This document shows, one piece after another, positions 1 to 7,358 of a stretch of DNA of 64,000 nt. The DNA comes from Pseudoflavonifractor capillosus (lineage in GTDB: Bacteria > Bacillota > Clostridia > Oscillospirales > Oscillospiraceae). The DNA is taken from positions 1-64,000 of the forward strand of contig NZ_JACJJE010000003.1 of assembly GCF_016899775.1 (NCBI RefSeq). The letters are read 5' to 3'. How positions within the stretch are numbered: the stretch's first letter is position 1; each line of letters starts with the position of its first letter. The translations under genes and the position numbers were made by a program. The notes under the pieces were generated by a model that did no database searches, was not told where the DNA came from, and saw only the letters and a list, made by a program, of their open reading frames with translations.

Positions 1-11
1 TCCATTTTTTC

Positions 12-60
12 GCCCCCATATCTGTTTCTATTTTACCAGATATGGGGGCTTTGTGCTTGT
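12..60 (+). terminator. Rho-independent terminator of a gene left of the window
   Basis: A perfect 13-bp stem (12-24 with 37-49) with a 12-nt loop is followed by a T-rich tract. No gene in the window precedes it, so it probably ends a transcript from the left. Confidence 0.6.
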
Positions 61-76
61 TTTTTGACAGACTGAG

Positions 77-476
77 AAATCCCCGCCAAATGGCGGGGAT
101 TTCTTTTTGCCAAGGTATTGTGCAGCCGCCCTCGGGGCCCCACGAAGGGGACCCAAAGCGGGCCCAGCGCAGCGGGCCGCTTTGGGAGAGGAGGAGCAAG
201 GGAGCGGGCGCAGTTTTCGCCGTTAGGCGGAAACGGAGCTCAGCGGACTTTGCGACGACGATGGGGCGGCGCCGTAAGGCGCGTACAAGCGTTTTGTCCG
301 AAGGACAAAACCTTGGCGGAAGGGCGGCTTTGCCGCCCTGAGCATTTAGATTAAGAGGTGTACCCGCGAAAGCAGAGCTTTCGTGGGACTGGCCGCACCG
401 AGGGAAAAGCGTTGTTATCGACATCGAGGAGTAATTCTTACTCTTTGCGGAAATCCCCGCCGTTTGGCGGGGATTT
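77..476. repeat. Hairpin-rich insert between two copies of a terminator hairpin
   Basis: The hairpin AAATCCCCGCC...GGCGGGGATTT plus tail CTTTTTGCC occurs at 76-111 and again at 450-485; the copies differ essentially in the loop. The roughly 350 bp between them carry no convincing gene but many short hairpins, for example GTTTTGTCC/GGACAAAAC near 290-312 and GGGCGGC/GCCGCCC near 323-340. The layout matches the terminator-flanked elements at 7058 and 24031, but the insert itself is of a different sequence type. Short frames here look like chance. Confidence 0.55.
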
Positions 477-546
477 CTTTTTGCCTGATTTCATGCGGTT
501 TTTCTTGGTTATAATTGCGGGAAAGAGAATATTTTTCAAAACCTAG

Positions 547-574
547 TTGACAGACTGGGAAAACCTGATATAAT
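547..574 (+). promoter_or_regulatory. Sigma-A promoter of metK
   Basis: TTGACA (547-552) and TATAAT (569-574), both exact consensus, are separated by 16 bp, placing the transcript start just before the SAM riboswitch. Confidence 0.85.
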
Positions 575-597
575 ATTCCCTTGTAAAATTGAATTAC

Positions 598-748
598 CTT
601 ATCAAGAGCGGCGGAGGGAACGGCCCGATGAAGCCCGGCAACCTGCGGAGGAAGGAAAACTCTGCAAGGTGCTAAATCCGGCGGCAGTGGATCGAAAGAT
701 GAGGGTGCGAAGAATCCAAACGCTCCGCCGCGGCGGGGCGTTTTTTTC
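598..748 (+). promoter_or_regulatory. SAM-I (S-box) riboswitch with terminator
   Basis: The 598-705 stretch carries the conserved S-box blocks in order: CTTATCAAGAG, GGAGGGA, GGCCCGATGAAGCCCGGCAA, AAGGTGCTAAATCC and GATGAG. It is followed by a GC-rich hairpin (720-741) and a run of seven T, the expected S-adenosylmethionine-dependent terminator. It lies between a consensus promoter and metK, so high SAM should prematurely end transcription of the SAM synthetase gene. Class assignment rests on the conserved core, which I recognise directly. Confidence 0.96.
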
Positions 749-777
749 GCCTCAACACCAGAGAAAGGAATTGTACT

Positions 778-1959
778 ATGGCAAAAAGACTGTTTACATC
801 GGAATCCGTCACCGAGGGGCATCCCGATAAAATCTGCGACCAGATCTCCGACGCGGTGCTGGACGCGATCCTGGCTCAGGACCCGGCTGCGCGGGTGGCC
901 TGTGAGACCACAGTGACTACCGGCCTGGTCCACGTGATGGGGGAGATCACCACCAGCTGCTATGTGGACATCCCCAAGATCGCCCGGGATGTGGTTCGGG
1001 ACATCGGTTATGACCGGGCCAAGTTTGGCTTTGACTGCGACACCTGTGCGGTGCTCACCTCTATTGACGAGCAGTCCCCCGACATCGCCATGGGCGTGGA
1101 CAAGTGCCTGGAGGCCAAGGAGGGGGAGCAGGACGACGGCCTGGACAACGGAGCCGGAGACCAGGGCATGATGTTCGGCTACGCCTGCGATGAGACGGAG
1201 GAGTATATGCCTCTGCCCATCTCCCTGGCCCACAAGCTGGCCCGCCGTCTGACCCAGGTGCGCAAGGAGGGGCTGGTGAACTATCTGCGTCCCGACGGCA
1301 AGACCCAGGTCACCGTAGAGTATGACGAGAATGACAAACCTCTGCGCATTGACGCGGTGGTGGTGTCCACCCAGCATGGGCCCGAGGTGGAGCTGTCTCA
1401 GATCCGCCAGGACATGATTGACCTGGTGATCCGTCCCACTATTCCGGCCAGCCTCATGGACAACGACACCAAGATCTACGTGAACCCCACAGGCCGTTTC
1501 GTGGTGGGCGGTCCTCAGGGGGACTCCGGCCTCACCGGGCGGAAGATCATCGTGGACACCTACGGCGGCAGCGCCCCTCACGGCGGCGGCGCCTTCTCCG
1601 GCAAGGACCCCACCAAGGTGGACCGCTCTGCGGCCTATGCCGCCCGGTGGGTGGCCAAGAACGTGGTGGCCGCCGGCCTGGCCACCCGCTGTCAGGTGCA
1701 GCTGGCCTACGCCATCGGCGTGGCCCAGCCGGTCTCCGTGCGGGTGGACACCTTCGGCACTGGGAAGCTGAGCGATGAGGAGCTGTCTGATATGGTCACC
1801 GCCGTCTTTGACCTGCGCCCCGCCGCCATCATCCGGGACCTGGACTTGCGCCGTCCCATCTACCGCCAGCTGGCCGCCTATGGACACTTCGGCCGGGACG
1901 ACCTGGACCTGCCCTGGGAGAAGACCGACCGGGTGGATGCGCTTCTGGCCCAGAGATAA
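778..1959 (+). CDS. metK: S-adenosylmethionine synthetase
   Basis: MetK condenses methionine and ATP to S-adenosylmethionine in the cytosol. The 393-residue length is typical. Visible family signatures are the N-terminal GHPDKICDQ (residues 14-22), the ATP-binding [12 protein letters not shown] (about 125-136) and the glycine-rich [17 protein letters not shown] (about 269-285). The ATG follows an AGAAAGGAA ribosome site. It is a single-gene unit governed by the SAM-I riboswitch upstream, so the product feeds back on its own synthesis. A strong hairpin terminator follows at 2041. Confidence 0.98.
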   Translation: MAKRLFTSESVTEGHPDKICDQISDAVLDAILAQDPAARVACETTVTTGLVHVMGEITTSCYVDIPKIARDVVRDIGYDRAKFGFDCDTCAVLTSIDEQSPDIAMGVDKCLEAKEGEQDDGLDNGAGDQGMMFGYACDETEEYMPLPISLAHKLARRLTQVRKEGLVNYLRPDGKTQVTVEYDENDKPLRIDAVVVSTQHGPEVELSQIRQDMIDLVIRPTIPASLMDNDTKIYVNPTGRFVVGGPQGDSGLTGRKIIVDTYGGSAPHGGGAFSGKDPTKVDRSAAYAARWVAKNVVAAGLATRCQVQLAYAIGVAQPVSVRVDTFGTGKLSDEELSDMVTAVFDLRPAAIIRDLDLRRPIYRQLAAYGHFGRDDLDLPWEKTDRVDALLAQR

Positions 1960-2040
1960 GCAAGCGAATGTGTGCCGGTTTAGGTATGCCGGCGTCCCGC
2001 GTTTTTTAGCGCGGCAGGTATCAATTTGAATCCATAAAAT

Positions 2041-2076
2041 CCAGCCCAGCGAGGTTTCGCTGGGCTGGATTTTTTA
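2041..2076 (+). terminator. Terminator of metK
   Basis: A 12-bp perfect stem (2041-2052 with 2057-2068), 4-nt loop, then ATTTTTT. Confidence 0.9.
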
Positions 2077-2154
2077 TGGGCTCATATCAGGTCATATAAT
2101 AAAATTTACTCAATCTTTTGCCATGAGAGATGTGAATTTGAGGCACAATAGATC

Positions 2155-2184
2155 TTGACGAAAAATAATAAGCTTTCTTATAAT
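2155..2184 (+). promoter_or_regulatory. Promoter of the MarR/YczE operon
   Basis: TTGACG (2155-2160), 18-bp spacer, TATAAT (2179-2184), 46 bp before the marR-type start codon. The flanking sequence is unusually AT-rich. Confidence 0.75.
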
Positions 2185-2229
2185 AATGTCTGATACAGTA
2201 AGAATACATATTGTTTCAGAGGTGACTCT

Positions 2230-2688
2230 ATGGAATCGCTGCACTATCTGTTGATGAAGACCCATACCATTCTGAACCGGCAAATTTTAAACTGCGCGGG
2301 AAAGGCAGGGCTGACGGCGGGACAGCCTAAGGTTTTAGAGTTTCTCTCTCAGCATGGGGAATCGGACCAAAAGACCATTGCCTCCTACTGTGAGATTGAG
2401 CCGGCCACGGTGGGCAGCATTCTGCTGCGGATGGAGCGCTCCGGCCTGATCGTCCGGCAGCAGCACGAGGGAAACCGCCGCTCCCTGTTCGTGTCGCTGA
2501 CAGAGCAGGGGGAGCAGGCGGCAGCGGCAGTGGCAGAGATTTTCAGGGAGACAGAGACGGCTGCGGCTTCCGGCCTTTCTGCAGAAGAACTGGAACAGCT
2601 GAAAGGACTTCTGGACCGGTTGTGGAGGAGTATGGAGGCACATCGCATGCAGCATAACAGCGGAGAGGAGAAGAACGAAATCCAATGA
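2230..2688 (+). CDS. MarR-family transcriptional regulator
   Basis: A 152-residue winged-helix regulator. The DNA-binding segment runs from about residue 30 to 95 (DQKTIASYCEIEPATVGSIL as recognition part, then the wing around EGNRRSLFVSLTEQG). Flanking helices at both ends would make the dimer interface. GAGGTGA precedes the ATG. The stop overlaps the start of the next gene by 4 bp, so the two are co-transcribed and the regulator probably controls the membrane protein and itself. The ligand cannot be read from the sequence. Confidence 0.9.
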   Translation: MESLHYLLMKTHTILNRQILNCAGKAGLTAGQPKVLEFLSQHGESDQKTIASYCEIEPATVGSILLRMERSGLIVRQQHEGNRRSLFVSLTEQGEQAAAAVAEIFRETETAAASGLSAEELEQLKGLLDRLWRSMEAHRMQHNSGEEKNEIQ

Positions 2689-3377
2689 CAACAAAACGAA
2701 CCATAGAAGAGTGGGGAAAGCGGTATCTGGTCTTATGTGTGGGACTTTGGATTATGTCCCTGGGAGTGGCCTGTTCTATCAAGGGGGCGCTGGGTACGTC
2801 GCCTATTTCCAGCCTTCCATACGCCATGAGCGGCTTTCTGCCCCTGACCGTAGGGACCTGCACCATTATCATGCACGTGGGCTTTATTCTGCTGCAGATT
2901 TTGATACTGCGGCGGCAGTACGACCCCATGCAGCTGATTCAGCTGCCTGTGGCCCTGTTGTTTGGGTATCTGACGGATTTTGCGCTGTGGGCAGTGGACT
3001 GGATTCAATGTACCGCTTACTGGCAGCAGTGGCTGGTGTGCCTGGCAGGTATCTGCCTGGTGGCTGTGGGGGTCAGCTGTGAGGTAATCGCCGATGCAGC
3101 TGTCCTGGCGGGAGAGGGTGTGGTCCTGGCCGTGTGTAAGGTTGCGCCGGTCCAGTTTTCCGCCATGAAGGTGATTTTCGATGTGACCCTGGTAGTCAGT
3201 GCCTGTGCCCTCTCACTGACGTTTACCGGAGAGATCTCCGGCGTCCGAGAGGGTACCCTGGCCGCGGCTCTCCTGGTGGGGACGCTGACTCGCCAGATCC
3301 GCCGCCCTATGGGGAGGCTGGAAGACTGGTTTACCGCGCAAAAGCCGAAGATTGGGGCGGAGTCGCCTCAGATGTGA
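2685..3377 (+). CDS. YczE/YitT-like integral membrane protein
   Basis: A 230-residue protein with about five hydrophobic segments. The N-terminal SLGVACSIKGALGTSPISSL is characteristic of the YczE-type family of uncharacterised membrane proteins, often placed next to transport or antibiotic-related regulators. It starts inside the last codon of the MarR gene (ATGA overlap), so translation is coupled. Function is unknown; a small-molecule exporter or membrane-protein accessory role is only a guess from the MarR pairing. Confidence 0.8.
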   Translation: MTTKRTIEEWGKRYLVLCVGLWIMSLGVACSIKGALGTSPISSLPYAMSGFLPLTVGTCTIIMHVGFILLQILILRRQYDPMQLIQLPVALLFGYLTDFALWAVDWIQCTAYWQQWLVCLAGICLVAVGVSCEVIADAAVLAGEGVVLAVCKVAPVQFSAMKVIFDVTLVVSACALSLTFTGEISGVREGTLAAALLVGTLTRQIRRPMGRLEDWFTAQKPKIGAESPQM

Positions 3378-3400
3378 CGGACTGACATTTATGTAAGTCA

Positions 3401-3443
3401 AAATGCCCAGGAACAGAGATTACTCTGTTCCTGGGCATTTTTG
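3401..3443. terminator. Bidirectional terminator
   Basis: A 17-bp perfect stem (3401-3417 with 3424-3440) with T-run on the + side and a shorter one on the - side, between convergent genes. Confidence 0.9.
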
Positions 3444-3458
3444 TGGGCAGAGAGACGG

Positions 3459-4403
3459 TCAGCGGTCCGTCAGGGCGGAGCCCCGGTCGAACTGCCGGTA
3501 GTAGTCCTTGATGAGGTTCATAAAGGTACGGGCGGCGGGGGAGAGGAAGCCATTTTTCTTGTACACCAAGGCCATGGGGCTGGTGAGTGGGGGCTCCCCC
3601 ACGGTAAAGAAGGAGAGGCGGTCCATATAGGGAGTGCGGCGGATGCCGCTCTCCTGAAGGAAGGTGAAGCCCATATTCTCGGCCACCAGGTTGATGGCAG
3701 TGGTGTTGTTGGTGGTGGTGAGGATGTTCACCGGCTCTACGCTCTGGACACTGAACATGTTGTAGAGCAGCTTGGACAGCCGCCAGTCCTCGGGGAGCAT
3801 CATCAGCCGCTCCTTCTCCAGACGGCGCAGATCGCCGAAGGGGAGCGGGTCGTCGCAGGAGCTCTCCAGCCCCCGGACCAGAGGGTGGTCCCGATGGGCG
3901 ATGAGCAGGATGCGCTCATGCATCACCAGCTCATAGCTCAGGTCGGTGAGGTCGCTGGGAATGTGCATGAGGCAGAAGTCGGTGACGCTGCTGGCGGCCA
4001 GATTCCCCAGCTGGGGCACCGGGGCCTCATGGAGGACCACCTGCACCTCCGGATAGAACTGGACGAACCGGGGCAGGATGTCCGGCAGAAGAATGGACCC
4101 CCTCCAGGTGGACACCCCGATGTGGAGCTGCTGGGGCTTTTGGGACTGCAGGGTCCTCAGATCGCTCTCCAGCTGGCGGTCCAGGTAGTCCTGCCGCTCC
4201 AGATAGGCGTAGAACAGCTCGCCCGCCGGCGTCAGCCGCAGGGGGGTGTGGGAGCGGTCCAGCAGGGTCACCCCCAGATTGGACTCCAGCTTGGCCAGGT
4301 ACTGGCTGAGGTAGGGCTGAGACAGGTAGAGCCGGTCGGCGGCCTTGGAGATGCTGCGCTCCTTGACAATGGCGAGAAAGTATTCCGGATTTTTGACAAA
4401 CAT
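3459..4403 (-). CDS. LysR-family transcriptional regulator
   Basis: A 314-residue LysR-type regulator. The N-terminal helix-turn-helix is clear (SISKAADRLYLSQPYLSQYL, then LESNLGVTLLDR), followed by the effector-binding type 2 periplasmic-fold domain. The frame is open further upstream, but the ATG at 4403 is preferred: it has a GGGGG ribosome site, puts the HTH at the usual place and gives the usual family length. The gene is divergent from the zinc alcohol dehydrogenase at 4651, the normal LysR arrangement, so that gene is the likely target. Confidence 0.9.
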   Translation of the reverse strand: MFVKNPEYFLAIVKERSISKAADRLYLSQPYLSQYLAKLESNLGVTLLDRSHTPLRLTPAGELFYAYLERQDYLDRQLESDLRTLQSQKPQQLHIGVSTWRGSILLPDILPRFVQFYPEVQVVLHEAPVPQLGNLAASSVTDFCLMHIPSDLTDLSYELVMHERILLIAHRDHPLVRGLESSCDDPLPFGDLRRLEKERLMMLPEDWRLSKLLYNMFSVQSVEPVNILTTTNNTTAINLVAENMGFTFLQESGIRRTPYMDRLSFFTVGEPPLTSPMALVYKKNGFLSPAARTFMNLIKDYYRQFDRGSALTDR

Positions 4404-4525
4404 GGGAGAACGCCCCCAAATCGACGAATTTACAGCCATTATCATACCATGAAATGGAGAAAAAGGGAATGGAAAATGAAGATTTCTCCCTGAAAGAGGA
4501 AAAGCACGGCAAAATTCCGGACCGC

Positions 4526-4554
4526 TTGCCGCAGTTTCCCTCCTGTGGTACACT
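4526..4554 (+). promoter_or_regulatory. Putative promoter of the alcohol dehydrogenase
   Basis: TTGCCG (4526-4531) and TACACT (4549-4554) with 17-bp spacing, in the 247-bp divergent gap where a LysR operator would be expected. The rest of the gap shows no other clear feature. Confidence 0.5.
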
Positions 4555-4650
4555 AAGAAAAAGCGGGGAGGCGGGCCATGGGCTCAACCGGGACGCGCCG
4601 GAGAGCCTGGCCCGGCTGCTGAATGGATCTTTGTGGGAGGAGGATGTGGG

Positions 4651-5700
4651 ATGAAAGAGAACATGAGGGCGGTGGTCTACCGGGAGAAGGGCGTTTTTGC
4701 CCTGGAGGAGCGGCCTGTCCCCAAAATTCAGGACCCGACAGATGCCGTCGTCCGGGTGACCCTGGCGTCCATCTGCTCCAGCGACCTGCACATCAAGGGT
4801 GGATTTGTGCCCAGGGCGGTGCCGGGGACCATTGTAGGGCATGAGTTTGTGGGCGTAGTGGAGTCGGTGGGGGCACAGGTGGCCTCCGTACAGCCGGGGG
4901 ACCGGGTGGCGGTAAACGTGGAGACCTTCTGCGGCAGCTGCTTCTTCTGCCAGCGGGGCTTTGTGAACAACTGCACCGACCCCAGCGGGGGCTGGGCCCT
5001 GGGCTGCCGCATCGACGGGGGACAGGCGGAGTATGTCCGGGTTCCCTACGCGGACAACGGCCTGACCAAAATTCCGGATTCTGTCACCGACCGGCAGGCT
5101 CTCTTTACCGGGGACATCCTGTCCACCGGCTACTGGGCGGCCCAGATCAGTCAGATCCAGCCGGGGGACACGGTGCTGGTGCTGGGGGCCGGCCCCACGG
5201 GCCTGTGCACCATGATGTGCGCCCGGCTGTACCGGCCCGCCCACATCCTGACGGTGGAGCCCGACCCGGCCCGCCGGGCGCTGGCCCTGGCTCAGGGCTG
5301 GGCGGACGAGGCGGTGGAGCCGGGGCCCCGGGCGGCGGAGGTGCTGAAGAGCTGGACCGATGGCCGGGGGGCCGACGTGGTGCTGGAGGCGGCCGGTGGG
5401 AGGGATACCTTCCAGACCGCCTGGCAGCTGGCCCGGCCCAATGCCACAGTCACTGTGGTGGCCATGTACGAGGAGCCCCAGGTGCTCCCCCTGCCGGATA
5501 TGTACGGCAAGAATCTGACCTTCAAGACCGGGGGTGTGGACGCCTGCCACTGTGGGGAGATTTTGGAGCTCATCGCGGCGGGGAAGCTGAACGCCGAGCC
5601 CCTGATTACCCACACCTATCCCCTGGAGCGGGTGATGGAGGCCTACGACCTGTTTGAACAGAAGGGGGACGGTGTGTTGAAAATTGCCGTTCAGCCGTAA
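4651..5700 (+). CDS. Zinc-dependent medium-chain alcohol dehydrogenase
   Basis: A 349-residue NAD(P)-dependent MDR dehydrogenase. Catalytic zinc ligands are C42 and the GHE motif (H64, E65). The structural zinc loop has the four cysteines C94, C97, C100 and C108. The Rossmann motif VLGAGPTG follows in the middle. GGGAGGAGG at 4635-4643 fixes the ATG at 4651 rather than an in-frame GTG at 4633 that lies inside that ribosome site. The family includes threonine, sorbitol and butanediol dehydrogenases; the substrate cannot be told here. Probably controlled by the divergent LysR gene. Confidence 0.92.
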   Translation: MKENMRAVVYREKGVFALEERPVPKIQDPTDAVVRVTLASICSSDLHIKGGFVPRAVPGTIVGHEFVGVVESVGAQVASVQPGDRVAVNVETFCGSCFFCQRGFVNNCTDPSGGWALGCRIDGGQAEYVRVPYADNGLTKIPDSVTDRQALFTGDILSTGYWAAQISQIQPGDTVLVLGAGPTGLCTMMCARLYRPAHILTVEPDPARRALALAQGWADEAVEPGPRAAEVLKSWTDGRGADVVLEAAGGRDTFQTAWQLARPNATVTVVAMYEEPQVLPLPDMYGKNLTFKTGGVDACHCGEILELIAAGKLNAEPLITHTYPLERVMEAYDLFEQKGDGVLKIAVQP

Positions 5701-5708
5701 GAAAAAGC

Positions 5709-5750
5709 CCGGCGGGGCGCGTCTTAAAAAGGCGCGTCCCGCCGGTTTTG
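5709..5750. terminator. Bidirectional terminator
   Basis: A 13-bp stem with one G:U pair (5709-5721 with 5733-5745). A T-run follows on both strands, between the convergent alcohol dehydrogenase and tcdA. Confidence 0.85.
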
Positions 5751-5760
5751 TGTGCAGGCA

Positions 5761-6504
5761 TCAAAACTGCCCCAGATCCCGTACCACCGCGGAGGCCAGC
5801 ACCAGCCCGGCGGCGGCGGGGACAAAGGAGATGGAGCCTGGGGTGTCCCGCCGGGCGGAGGTGCCGGGGCGGGTGTTGCTCCCCGCCGGGGCCTCCGCCT
5901 GGGCGGGGCGGATGGGGGAGCGGGGCTCCTCGGTGGAGTAGACCACCTTCAGGTGCTGAATGCCCCGCCTGCGCAGCTCCTTGCGCATCACCCGGGCCAG
6001 GGGACAGCCCTGGGTCTTGCTCAGGTCTGTGACCACAAAGGCGGTGGGGTCCAGCTTGTTGCCGGAGCCCATGGCGCTGATGATGGGGATGTTCAGGGCG
6101 GTGCACCGGACGGCCAGCTCCAGTTTGGCGGCCACGGTGTCGATGGCGTCCACCACATAGTCGTACTGGGTGAGATCCACTGTGTCCGCATTTTCCGGCA
6201 GATAGAACATCCGAATGGCCTCCACGTGGCAGGCGGGATTGATGTCTTGGACCCGCTCCTTCAGCACCTCCCCCTTGGGGCGGCCGATGGTGGAGTGGAG
6301 AGCGGCCAGCTGCCGGTTTAAGTTGCTCTCGGAAACGGTGTCGTCGTCGTACAGGTGCAGCGTACCGATTCCGGCCCGGGCCAGTGCCTCTACGCAGAAG
6401 CCGCCCACGCCGCCCACGCCGAAGACGGCCACCTTGGCGGCGGCCAGACGGGAAAGCGGCTCATCCCCAATGAGCATGCGGGTGCGGATGAATGGATCGG
6501 ACAT
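5761..6504 (-). CDS. tcdA: tRNA threonylcarbamoyladenosine dehydratase (TcdA, ThiF/HesA fold)
   Basis: A 247-residue E1-like enzyme. TcdA uses ATP to cyclise the t6A37 modification of ANN-decoding tRNAs to ct6A. The nucleotide-binding FGVGGVGGF (about residues 28-36) and the adenylation signature DDDTVSESNLNRQ (about 53-65) match the TcdA subgroup of the MoeB/ThiF family. The length also fits TcdA rather than ThiF or MoeB, and no ThiS or MoaD partner lies nearby. It is monocistronic. Confidence 0.9.
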   Translation of the reverse strand: MSDPFIRTRMLIGDEPLSRLAAAKVAVFGVGGVGGFCVEALARAGIGTLHLYDDDTVSESNLNRQLAALHSTIGRPKGEVLKERVQDINPACHVEAIRMFYLPENADTVDLTQYDYVVDAIDTVAAKLELAVRCTALNIPIISAMGSGNKLDPTAFVVTDLSKTQGCPLARVMRKELRRRGIQHLKVVYSTEEPRSPIRPAQAEAPAGSNTRPGTSARRDTPGSISFVPAAAGLVLASAVVRDLGQF

Positions 6505-6823
6505 AGGGAAATCCTCCTTGTGCTGCGTTCAGATGGTCCCAGAATAGCACAGCTTGTCCCGCGCCGTCAAGCGGCGCCGGCGGCATCGGCTGGGGCGGCG
6601 GGCTGCCCCGCCGGAGCGGGATTCGTCTCTTTCACGGAAAAGGGTACTGCACCGTTCCATGCTGTTTTTGAATGCTATTGGAAAAATAATTGATTAAAAC
6701 AAAAAAGGAAGAAAAGAGGTATTTTTTCAAAAATAATATTTTATTTTTACACATGGGCATAAACACGAAAATGTTGCACAAGACAGCCCGGGAGAGGGGA
6801 GAAAAGAACTGTCAGAGTGTACA
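6505..6823. other. Gene-free intergenic region
   Basis: No credible gene. The part near 6690-6750 is strikingly AT-rich (A and T runs) compared with the surrounding GC-rich DNA. It lies between the divergent tcdA and the small gene at 6880. Confidence 0.5.
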
Positions 6824-6852
6824 TTGACGGACTGGGGGAGATGGAGTAGGAT
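6824..6852 (+). promoter_or_regulatory. Promoter of the 33-residue gene
   Basis: TTGACG (6824-6829), 17-bp spacer, TAGGAT (6847-6852), 27 bp before the start codon. Confidence 0.65.
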
Positions 6853-6879
6853 ATGTCTGAAAGAAAGGAGTGAGCGTAT

Positions 6880-6981
6880 ATGATGGATGCGATCACCGTT
6901 TTGGGTATGCTGGCTGTGGTGTGCGGCATGCTGTGGGCCTTCCAGTCCGAGAAGCTGCGTCTGGGCCGCCACGAGGGCTGA
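6880..6981 (+). CDS. 33-residue single-pass membrane micropeptide
   Basis: A very short frame with all the parts of a gene: a promoter with 17-bp spacing, an AAGAAAGGAG ribosome site 9 bp before ATG, and its own strong terminator 18 bp after the stop. The product starts MMDAITVLGMLAVVCGMLWA, one hydrophobic helix, and ends in a short charged tail (SEKLRLGRHEG). The layout suggests a membrane-inserted regulatory peptide with a cytosolic C-terminus. Function is unknown. A second ATG overlaps the first (MM). Confidence 0.7.
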   Translation: MMDAITVLGMLAVVCGMLWAFQSEKLRLGRHEG

Positions 6982-6999
6982 TCCCAAGATAAGAAAGAC

Positions 7000-7038
7000 A
7001 GGCCGGAGGTTCCTGCGGGAACAGTTCCGGCCTTGCTT
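7000..7038 (+). terminator. Terminator of the 33-residue gene
   Basis: Outer stem AGGCCGGA/TCCGGCCT (7000-7007 with 7026-7033) with an inner GTTCC/GGAAC stem, then TGCTTTTTG. Confidence 0.8.
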
Positions 7039-7057
7039 TTTGTGTTTCGAATGACGA

Positions 7058-7340
7058 AGGAAGCGGACCATATTTTGGTCCGCTTCCTCAGGCTGTCGAA
7101 AAAGTCCAAGGACTTTTCCGACAGCCTGAAAAAATGCCGTTACTTTCCCGCCACTGCGCGGTGGAAAAGTCCTCGCTGCGCTCGCTGAACGCCTTGCCAA
7201 GCAAGGCATTCAGGGCATTCGATCCCACTCGAGGCGGGCTGCCGCCCCCTCGAGCTCCCCCGCCAATACTCGGGCGGATTCGTCTAAACAGAGGTTTTTC
7301 GACAAGCTGAGGAAGCGGACCATATTTTGGTCCGCTTCCT
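7058..7340. mobile_element. 220-bp MITE-like element between duplicated terminator hairpins (copy B)
   Basis: The 31-bp hairpin starting AGGAAGCGGACCA occurs identically at 7058-7088 and 7310-7340. Between them lies a 221-bp non-coding element (7089-7309) beginning CAGGCTGTCGAAAAA and ending TTTTTCGACAAGCTG, i.e. imperfect inverted ends. The left end extends into an internal hairpin (7089-7128). The same element, inverted, is at 24061-24280, also flanked by a duplicated hairpin. No transposase is encoded, so it would be non-autonomous. Confidence 0.8.
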
Positions 7341-7358
7341 TTTTGTATCTGGAGACAA

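Noticed and set aside
42-546. Small genes in the first 550 bp
   Set aside because: The open frames cross hairpins and duplicated terminators, lack ribosome sites and give low-complexity products.
415-1887. 490-codon open frame antisense to metK
   Set aside because: GC-rich mirror frame of a certain gene, with low-complexity H/G/V/L composition and no ribosome site.
3441-4493. 350-codon open frame opposite the LysR gene
   Set aside because: Composition is that of a shadow frame; the LysR protein on the other strand is unambiguous.
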